The translations under genes and the position numbers were made by a program. Below, piece after piece: positions 57,768 through 64,000 of a stretch of 64,000 nt of DNA. Location: contig SABC01000003.1 in the NCBI GenBank assembly GCA_009929175.1, forward strand, positions 1 through 64,000, read 5' to 3'. This DNA is from Bacteroidia bacterium (lineage in GTDB: Bacteria > Bacteroidota > Bacteroidia > Bacteroidales > UBA932). Below the pieces are notes generated by a model. It was not told the DNA's origin. It did not search any database and saw only the letters and a program-made list of their open reading frames with translations. Numbering within the stretch: the first letter of the stretch is position 1; every line of letters starts with the position of its first letter.

Positions 57768-59801
57768 ATGAATCTTACTGAATTTCAAAGACAAATTCTG
57801 GAAGGGATACCTCAATCACTCCCTGCCAAGGCAGAGTGGGATCCTCAAATAAACCACGCTCCCAAAAGAAAGGATATACTCTCTTGTACTGAGAAAAAAC
57901 TTGCAATAAAAAATGCCCTACGCTACTTTCCCATTGAACTGCACAGTACTTTGGCAACGGAGTTTGCAACGGAACTAAGGGATTACGGACGCATATACAT
58001 GTACCGTTACCGCCCCTCATACAAAATTGAGGCCCGCAGTATCCATGACTTCCCTCACAAATCGATTCAGGCGGCGGCTATAATGCTTATGCTCAGTAAT
58101 AACCTTGACTACGCAGTTGCACAACACCCTCACGAATTGATAACATACGGAGGCAACGGTGCAGTGTTCCAGAACTGGGCTCAATACAGGCTCACAATGA
58201 AGTACCTTGCAGAGATGACAGACGAGCAGACCCTGGTGCTATATTCGGGCCATCCAATGGGACTGTTCCCCTCCCACAAAGAGGCTCCCCGGGTTGTGGT
58301 CACAAACGGGATGGTAATACCAAACTACAGTTCCCGTGACCATTGGGAAAAGTTCAATGCCTTAGGTGTTTCCCAGTACGGACAGATGACAGCTGGATCT
58401 TTCATGTACATTGGCCCCCAAGGGATTGTACACGGGACCACAATTACAGTACTCAATGCAGCCAGGATGAAGGGGAAAGAGAGAGGAACAGCCGGGAAGG
58501 TTTTTGTAAGCTCCGGACTGGGAGGCATGTCGGGCGCCCAGCCAAAAGCTGCCGTTATTGCCGGAGTCATTGGAGTAGTAGCCGAGATCAACCCCAAAGC
58601 CGTACAGACACGTTATTCCCAAGGATGGGTGGACGAAGTGTTTACCGACCTGGACCTTTTGATGGAGAGGGTTGTAAAAGCAAAGGCATCCAAAGAGGCT
58701 GTCTCCCTGGCATACCAGGGGAACATTGTTGACTTATGGGAAAAATTCATAGAAAGCGGGGTATCTGTCGACCTGGGAAGCGATCAAACCTCCCTGCATA
58801 ACCCATGGGCCGGGGGTTACTACCCGGCAGGAGTTAGCTTTGAAGAGTCCAACAGACTTATGGCCGAAGAGCCCGAAAAGTTCAGACAACTGGTCGAAGC
58901 AACCCTGCGACGCCATGCCAGTGCCATCAACACACTAAGTGAAAGGGGAATGTACTTCTTTGATTACGGAAACGCCTTTTTACTGGAAGCCTCCAGGGCC
59001 GGAGCTGAGGTATTAAACCCCGACGGCAGCTTCAAATACCCCTCCTACGTACAGGATATAATGGGTCCCCTCTTCTTTGACTACGGATTTGGACCATACA
59101 GGTGGGTATGTACATCATCCAATCCCAAAGATTTGGAAGTCACCGATAAGATTGCTGCAGATGTACTTGAAAAAATCATGAAAGATGCTCCCGAAGAAAT
59201 ACGGATGCAAATGGCGGACAACATCCACTGGATCAAGGAGGCTGGCACCAATAAACTGGTAGTGGGTTCACAAGCCAGAATTTTGTATGCCGACAGCGAA
59301 GGCAGGACAGAAATTGCCCTCGCCATGAACCTGGCCATAAGAGAAGGAAGGATATCGGCCCCTGTTGTGCTTGGAAGGGATCATCACGATGTTTCGGGAA
59401 CCGACTCCCCATACCGGGAAACCTCAAATATTTACGACGGCTCGCAGTTTACGACCGACATGGCGATCCATAATGTAATCGGGGATTCGTTTCGCGGTGC
59501 AACGTGGGTTTCAATCCATAACGGAGGAGGTGTCGGATGGGGGGAGGTAATCAACGGTGGGTTCGGAATGGTAATTGACGGGACCGAAGAGGCAGACCGT
59601 AGAATCCGCAACATGCTCCACTGGGACGTGAACAACGGTATAAGCCGCCGTGCCTGGGCCAGGAACAGCGGAGCTATATTTGCAATAGAAAGGGAGATGG
59701 AGAGGACGCCGCTTCTCAAAGTTACCGTCCCGCACATTGCAGATGACAGGTTAGTCGAACTGGCCGCTGATCATGTTTTCGACGGCAAAGCCAAGATTTG
59801 A
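57768..59801 (+). CDS. hutU: Urocanate hydratase
   Basis: LITYGGNGAVFQNWAQYRLTMKYLAEMTDEQTLVLYSGHPMGLFPS, QTSLHNPWAGGYYPAG, SIHNGGGVGWGEVINGGFGMVIDG. ORF track start 57741. Confidence 0.94.
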   Translation: MNLTEFQRQILEGIPQSLPAKAEWDPQINHAPKRKDILSCTEKKLAIKNALRYFPIELHSTLATEFATELRDYGRIYMYRYRPSYKIEARSIHDFPHKSIQAAAIMLMLSNNLDYAVAQHPHELITYGGNGAVFQNWAQYRLTMKYLAEMTDEQTLVLYSGHPMGLFPSHKEAPRVVVTNGMVIPNYSSRDHWEKFNALGVSQYGQMTAGSFMYIGPQGIVHGTTITVLNAARMKGKERGTAGKVFVSSGLGGMSGAQPKAAVIAGVIGVVAEINPKAVQTRYSQGWVDEVFTDLDLLMERVVKAKASKEAVSLAYQGNIVDLWEKFIESGVSVDLGSDQTSLHNPWAGGYYPAGVSFEESNRLMAEEPEKFRQLVEATLRRHASAINTLSERGMYFFDYGNAFLLEASRAGAEVLNPDGSFKYPSYVQDIMGPLFFDYGFGPYRWVCTSSNPKDLEVTDKIAADVLEKIMKDAPEEIRMQMADNIHWIKEAGTNKLVVGSQARILYADSEGRTEIALAMNLAIREGRISAPVVLGRDHHDVSGTDSPYRETSNIYDGSQFTTDMAIHNVIGDSFRGATWVSIHNGGGVGWGEVINGGFGMVIDGTEEADRRIRNMLHWDVNNGISRRAWARNSGAIFAIEREMERTPLLKVTVPHIADDRLVELAADHVFDGKAKI

Positions 59802-60266
59802 TGCATAAAGCTTGAGCTCTTCCACAATCTTTGGGTCCAGCCTGTTTTCGCGGGCCAGGATCCAAAGATATTTACCCGAAGGGTCCCCGACAAGCGCATA
59901 ATTGTATTCGGGATCAATTTTCAAAACCCAATAATCGCCGGCAAATGGCCAAAAAAAGCTCACCTTTAGCTTGGATGGCTCTTTGGCATCGGGCATCCAT
60001 GCTTTTCCTTTTGCCTGTTTAACCCTGCTTTTATCCTCTTTTAACCTGCCTTCGTTGGTTACCATTACTGTGCCATCGTCCATAAGCTCGTAGTTTGCAG
60101 TAATCTCTGTCAATCCCTCTTCAAACTTGTTCGGAAGCCGGTAAATCTCGTACCACTTACCCATATATTTCTCAATGTCAAACTCTTTTACAGAATCCAG
60201 CGCCAAATATGCAGTTGAGCAAGACCATAAAAACAAAAGTGCAAATCCCGAAATCAGATATCTCAT
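59751..60266 (-). CDS. Lipocalin family lipoprotein (Blc-like)
   Basis: Lipobox FLWSCST; FDIEKYMGKWYEIYRLPNKFEEG; YWVLKIDPEYNYALVGDPSGKYLWILAR. Confidence 0.92.
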   Translation of the reverse strand: MRYLISGFALLFLWSCSTAYLALDSVKEFDIEKYMGKWYEIYRLPNKFEEGLTEITANYELMDDGTVMVTNEGRLKEDKSRVKQAKGKAWMPDAKEPSKLKVSFFWPFAGDYWVLKIDPEYNYALVGDPSGKYLWILARENRLDPKIVEELKLYASNLGFAVENMISGQFD

Positions 60267-60359
60267 TTTTAAATTGATGTTTAAAAGATGTGTGACTGCA
60301 AATACTGTACCGCTCGAAAATCTGAAGATTTTTTCGTTTGTGTATCAAATGTTACACTT

Positions 60360-60385
60360 GTAGAAATTAATAGTTTCTACTTTTG
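60360..60385 (+). promoter_or_regulatory. Palindrome GTAGAAA-N7-TTTCTAC overlapping TACTTTTG -7 box upstream of the ferredoxin gene
   Basis: 7-bp perfect arms 60360-60366 / 60374-60380; TACTTTTG at 60378-60385 matches TAnnTTTG. Confidence 0.6.
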
Positions 60386-60420
60386 TGACACATGTAAGAA
60401 TAATAATAAAGTTTAAAAAT

Positions 60421-61281
60421 ATGAAACGTACTGTAATAAAAATTGACGAAGAGCTTTGCAATGGATGCGGCAACTGCGTAGAGGGATGCCACGAAGGGGC
60501 TCTGCAGCTGATCAACGGAAAGGCTGTCATGATCAGCGAACTCTACTGTGACGGGCTTGGTGCATGCATCGGGGATTGCCCTGTTGGTGCCATTGAACTT
60601 ATAGAGAAAGAGGCCGAACCATATGACGAAGTTGCTGTTATGGAGAGAATCTCTCCAAAAGGGGAGAAAGTAATACTTGCTCACCTGAAGCACTTAAGGG
60701 ATCACGACCAAATTGAATGGTTCAACCAAGGCATCGATTGGTGCATAGAAAACGGCATAAAAATAGACCTTACCAAAATTGCAGTCGGGGCACAAAAACC
60801 AAAAGAGGCCTGTGGTTGTCCTGGTTCGGCAGAGAGGGACTTCCGCAACAAAAGTGAAGCAAAGTCTCCAACTCCTGTCGGGTTCTCATATACCTCTCCA
60901 TCGGAATTACAGCAGTGGCCGGTACAATTACACCTGCTTAACCCCCAGGCTCCCTTTTTCCAAGGTGCCGATGTGCTTTTGGCTTCGGATTGCTCTGCAT
61001 TTTCGCACGGATCCTTCCATTCTGCATTCCTTAAAAACAAGGCACTTGCAATTGCATGCCCAAAACTGGACAGCAACACCCAAGTCTATGTGGAGAAACT
61101 TTCGGCAATGATTGATCTTTCAAAAATCAATACATTGACAGTCCTGATGATGGAAGTTCCCTGCTGCGGCGGATTGCTTCAGATTGCCAAAGCTGCAAGA
61201 GAAAAGGCCCACAGGAATATTCCTGTAAAGGCCCTTGTACTTTCCCTGCGTGGGGAGATCCTCAGCGAAGAGTGGGTTTAA
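60421..61281 (+). CDS. 4Fe-4S ferredoxin-domain protein
   Basis: CNGCGNCVEGCHEGA and CDGLGACIGDCPVGA clusters, extra C-terminal cysteines (CGCPG, VPCCGG). ORF track start 60385. Confidence 0.9.
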   Translation: MKRTVIKIDEELCNGCGNCVEGCHEGALQLINGKAVMISELYCDGLGACIGDCPVGAIELIEKEAEPYDEVAVMERISPKGEKVILAHLKHLRDHDQIEWFNQGIDWCIENGIKIDLTKIAVGAQKPKEACGCPGSAERDFRNKSEAKSPTPVGFSYTSPSELQQWPVQLHLLNPQAPFFQGADVLLASDCSAFSHGSFHSAFLKNKALAIACPKLDSNTQVYVEKLSAMIDLSKINTLTVLMMEVPCCGGLLQIAKAAREKAHRNIPVKALVLSLRGEILSEEWV

Positions 61282-61712
61282 ATCTTTGGTTTCAAAAACC
61301 TGTCAAGCAACATTTGGTCGAGTGAATATTTTCCCGGACCCAGCAGGAAGAGCACTATGTATACACCAAAGTATATCAAAGCCAACTCTTTTTGCTGGAA
61401 GGGATCGGCCGCGTGGGCTATAAAGAAAGCCACACCCATTGCAAAGATGAGCGGTAACAACGAGAGGCGGGTCAACAGACCCAGGATTACAAAGATTGAA
61501 GCAAAAAACTCGGCTGCAATAACCAAAATAAGAGAGAGCTTGGCTCCAAGCCCTATAGGGTCCATGAATCCTTGGGAGAAGGCCTCAAAATTCTGGATTT
61601 TTTGCCAACCATGTGTCATCATCAGAACTCCGATAAAAACACGGAGCAACAAGATGGCCAGCGAGCTGCCCCTGTCATTGAGGGGATTGCCCAAAAGGAA
61701 GAAATTTTTCAT
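61278..61712 (-). CDS. DoxX family membrane protein
   Basis: LAILLLRVFIGVLMMTHGWQKI...GLGAKLSLILVIAAEFFASIFVILGLLTRL. Confidence 0.9.
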   Translation of the reverse strand: MKNFFLLGNPLNDRGSSLAILLLRVFIGVLMMTHGWQKIQNFEAFSQGFMDPIGLGAKLSLILVIAAEFFASIFVILGLLTRLSLLPLIFAMGVAFFIAHAADPFQQKELALIYFGVYIVLFLLGPGKYSLDQMLLDRFLKPKI

Positions 61713-61737
61713 ATTGTTGTTTTTAAAAGTGGGTTCC

Positions 61738-62124
61738 TTAAACTAAAACTGGTTTCAGTATCTCTTCCATCTGCCGGAAAGCCTCCAGCATCACCTCAGC
61801 TCCGGCTCCTTCCATTCCTGTTGCCATTGATGCGGCATCCATCCTGCCGATAACGATATCCCCGTTGCCTTTTTGGTAAACCGAGATGCGACATGGCATC
61901 ATTACCGATATTGCACGATCATCATCTGATCCAAGGATCTTGGCCGAAAGAGGCGCCTTGCAAACCTCCATCACAGTTACCGGGAGCACATCATACCCTT
62001 TGTTCCCTATTATACCTTTTATGTCATGGACATGGAGCAAACTCCATCCTCCGTTTGCTACCAATTCCCTGATTTTTTCCACTGTTGTGTCAAAATCGAA
62101 TCTGCTATTATTTTCTATAAACAT
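61738..62124 (-). CDS. DUF302 domain-containing protein
   Basis: DFDTTVEKIRELVANGGWSLLHVHDI...ALSAKILGSDDDRAISVMMPCRISVYQKGNGDIVIGRMD. Confidence 0.88.
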   Translation of the reverse strand: MFIENNSRFDFDTTVEKIRELVANGGWSLLHVHDIKGIIGNKGYDVLPVTVMEVCKAPLSAKILGSDDDRAISVMMPCRISVYQKGNGDIVIGRMDAASMATGMEGAGAEVMLEAFRQMEEILKPVLV

Positions 62125-62144
62125 ATCTTTCCAAATTTAACAAA

Positions 62145-62492
62145 TTATTTTATCAATCTCTTCAAAGGTTCCTCTAAAGGAATATTGTCATTCTCTATTG
62201 CACCCAATTTTTCCAAGCCTTGAATGGTCAACGAAAAATACATCTGCCGCCTGTCTTCTTCTCCCATCACCCTTTCGATAAGGCCTTTGTCTTCTATTGC
62301 CCTGATTAGTTTGGAGGTATTGGAGCAAGTGAGGTTGATTTGTTTGGCAATCTCTCCCGAAGAGAGTCTCTTTTCCTTGAGTGAACATAAAACCATCCCC
62401 TCATTCAATGATATTTCGTGGAATTTATGAAACTCTTGTTCATAATCTCCAATGGCCCTGCACAGGTCTCTGAGCGCACATAACCTTTTCAT
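62145..62492 (-). CDS. MarR family transcriptional regulator
   Basis: LSSGEIAKQINLTCSNTSKLIRAIEDKGLIERVMGEEDRRQMYFSLTIQG winged-helix pattern. Confidence 0.88.
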   Translation of the reverse strand: MKRLCALRDLCRAIGDYEQEFHKFHEISLNEGMVLCSLKEKRLSSGEIAKQINLTCSNTSKLIRAIEDKGLIERVMGEEDRRQMYFSLTIQGLEKLGAIENDNIPLEEPLKRLIK

Positions 62493-62986
62493 TATTCAAC
62501 TTTGTTTAAAAGAAATTCGTCAATTACATTCTTAAGGTCCTCTTTGGGAATTGCCCCTTTGACTACCTGGGGATCCTCGCCTATTGGAACAAACAGTAAT
62601 GTAGGCAGGGACCTGATTCCAAACGCAGCGGCTATTTCACGTTCGACGTCGGTGTTAACTTTGTATATGTAGATCTCACCTTCGTACTCCTTTGCCAATT
62701 CCTCCAAAACCGGTGATAACCTACGACAATAGACACACCACTCTGCCCAAAAATCAATTATGGCAGGTTTGTCCCCAAGGTACTTCCAAACTTCGGGGTT
62801 GGATTTGAAGTCAGCAACTTTTTTCAAAAACTGGGCTTGGTCAAGTGCAATGGTGTACTCTTTACTCTCTTTTGTCAAGGGTTCGTCCTGCTTTTGGTCA
62901 GCTTGTTTTCCTGCACCGCATGCGGTTATTGCAGACACAATCAATAAAACTGGTATTAAATGCTTTATAATTTTCATCTTAGTCAA
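62492..62986 (-). CDS. Thioredoxin-like lipoprotein
   Basis: Lipobox ITACGAG; PAIIDFWAEWCVYCRRLSPVLEELAKEYEG; SLPTLLFV. Confidence 0.92.
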   Translation of the reverse strand: MTKMKIIKHLIPVLLIVSAITACGAGKQADQKQDEPLTKESKEYTIALDQAQFLKKVADFKSNPEVWKYLGDKPAIIDFWAEWCVYCRRLSPVLEELAKEYEGEIYIYKVNTDVEREIAAAFGIRSLPTLLFVPIGEDPQVVKGAIPKEDLKNVIDEFLLNKVE

Positions 62987-63023
62987 ATTAAAATTTCAAC
63001 GATGCAAAATTACAAATAATTTC

Positions 63024-63059
63024 ATGCAAAACAAATTTCCCCTGGAAAATATTTTGCAT
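63024..63059. promoter_or_regulatory. Inverted repeat ATGCAAAA-N20-TTTTGCAT between thioredoxin and NAD(P)/FAD oxidoreductase genes
   Basis: 8-bp perfect arms 63024-63031 / 63052-63059; extra direct ATGCAAAA at 63002-63009. Confidence 0.5.
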
Positions 63060-63141
63060 TTCTCATTTTTTTAATTTTCCTTTGCAATAAATTATTACGT
63101 AGAATTTTTCCTGGTGAAATCAATTTTAAAATAGCTATAAA

Positions 63142-64000
63142 ATGAAGTATGTTATTATCGGTGGCGTTGCAGGCGGAGCATCAGTTGCCGCAAGACTCCG
63201 CAGAAACGACGAAAATGCAGAGATCGTACTACTGGAAAGGGGCGAATATGTCTCTTATGCAAATTGTGGGTTACCCTATTATATTGGCGGGACCATCAAT
63301 AACCGCGAAAACCTTTTTGTACAGACAGCCGAAGGATTCAGAAGCCGCTTCAACATTGACATCCGTACCAGGAGTGAGGCCGAAAAGATTGACCCTGTCA
63401 CAAAAACTGTACAAATCTACAACCTGGAAAAGGGAAGCCGTTATTCCGAGCCCTATGACAAGCTTATTCTTTCCCCTGGAGCCGAACCTCTAAAACCTAA
63501 AATAGAAGGCATTGACCATCCTAATGTGTTTACATTGCGCAATGTTCCGGATACCGACAAAATAAAAAGGTTCGTAAATGTAAAGAAGGTAGAAAAAGCT
63601 GTTGTTGTAGGGGGAGGGTTCATTGGACTGGAAATGGCCGAAAACCTCCACGACCTTGGAATAAAGGTAGAGCTTGTAGAGATGGCCGACCAGGTGATGG
63701 CCCACCTCGATTATTCAATGGCAACCATTATACACTCGGAGTTGCGCACCAAAGGGGTCACACTGCATCTTAGTGACGCAGTAGAGAAGTTCGGAGATGC
63801 CCCAAACGGAGTATCCGTACATCTCAAAAGCGGCAGCACAATCACCGCAGAGATGGTTGTATTCAGCATCGGGGTACGTCCCGAAACCAAGCTGGCAAGG
63901 GAGTCGGGGCTCGAACTGGGCAAGAGTGGAGGAATCAAGACAAATGAATACATGCAAACCTCCAATCCCGATATCTACGCATTAGGGGATGCAGCAGAGG
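63142..64000 (+). CDS. CoA-disulfide reductase-like FAD/NAD(P)-dependent pyridine nucleotide-disulfide oxidoreductase (3' end outside window)
   Basis: MKYVIIGGVAGGASVAARLRRNDENAEIVLLERGEYVSYANCGLPYYIGG ... VVVGGGFIGLEMAENLHDLG ... IYALGDAAE; single-Cys YANCGLPYY motif. Absent from the ORF track because it is truncated. Confidence 0.9.
   Translation, partial: MKYVIIGGVAGGASVAARLRRNDENAEIVLLERGEYVSYANCGLPYYIGGTINNRENLFVQTAEGFRSRFNIDIRTRSEAEKIDPVTKTVQIYNLEKGSRYSEPYDKLILSPGAEPLKPKIEGIDHPNVFTLRNVPDTDKIKRFVNVKKVEKAVVVGGGFIGLEMAENLHDLGIKVELVEMADQVMAHLDYSMATIIHSELRTKGVTLHLSDAVEKFGDAPNGVSVHLKSGSTITAEMVVFSIGVRPETKLARESGLELGKSGGIKTNEYMQTSNPDIYALGDAAE

Overview
The window is about 64 kb of a Bacteroidales-type (Bacteroidota) chromosome. 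Evidence: typical housekeeping gene neighbourhoods, TAnnTTTG promoter boxes, and almost no Shine-Dalgarno signal. Most of it is core genome: lspA, ileS, tsaB, greA, ribF, a glycogen/alpha-glucan operon, xseAB, engB, prs, nadE, der, an NtrY-like kinase and an NtrC-like regulator, rlmH, cmk-ispH, priA, parAB, a LysM transglycosylase, purE, hpt, adk, obg, lplA, hpf, xerC-like, rpsU, hutU, and a redox/sulfur-type cluster at the right edge. Both terminal genes are cut by the window. The best candidate for an undescribed system is at about 9.4-14.8 kb. There, a C39-peptidase ABC exporter with an intact catalytic triad is followed by two overlapping small ORFs. Both encode 24-aa leaders ending in GG with a shared L[TI]PLxxxEML motif, and both predicted mature peptides contain GxxxG. 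TolC and periplasmic adaptor genes come next. This looks like a two-peptide bacteriocin or secreted-peptide locus. It is preceded by a likely ncRNA or leader with a 10-bp closing stem. Other points of interest are a modular hairpin-repeat block bounded by inverted copies of a tRNA-Ser 3' tail (2.4-2.94 kb), a DUF234-type ATPase/nuclease with strong upstream palindromes, a GT3-glycogen-synthase/GT35-phosphorylase fusion, and palindromic operator-like sites in the redox cluster. All calls come from reading the sequence and supplied ORFs; no searches were run.
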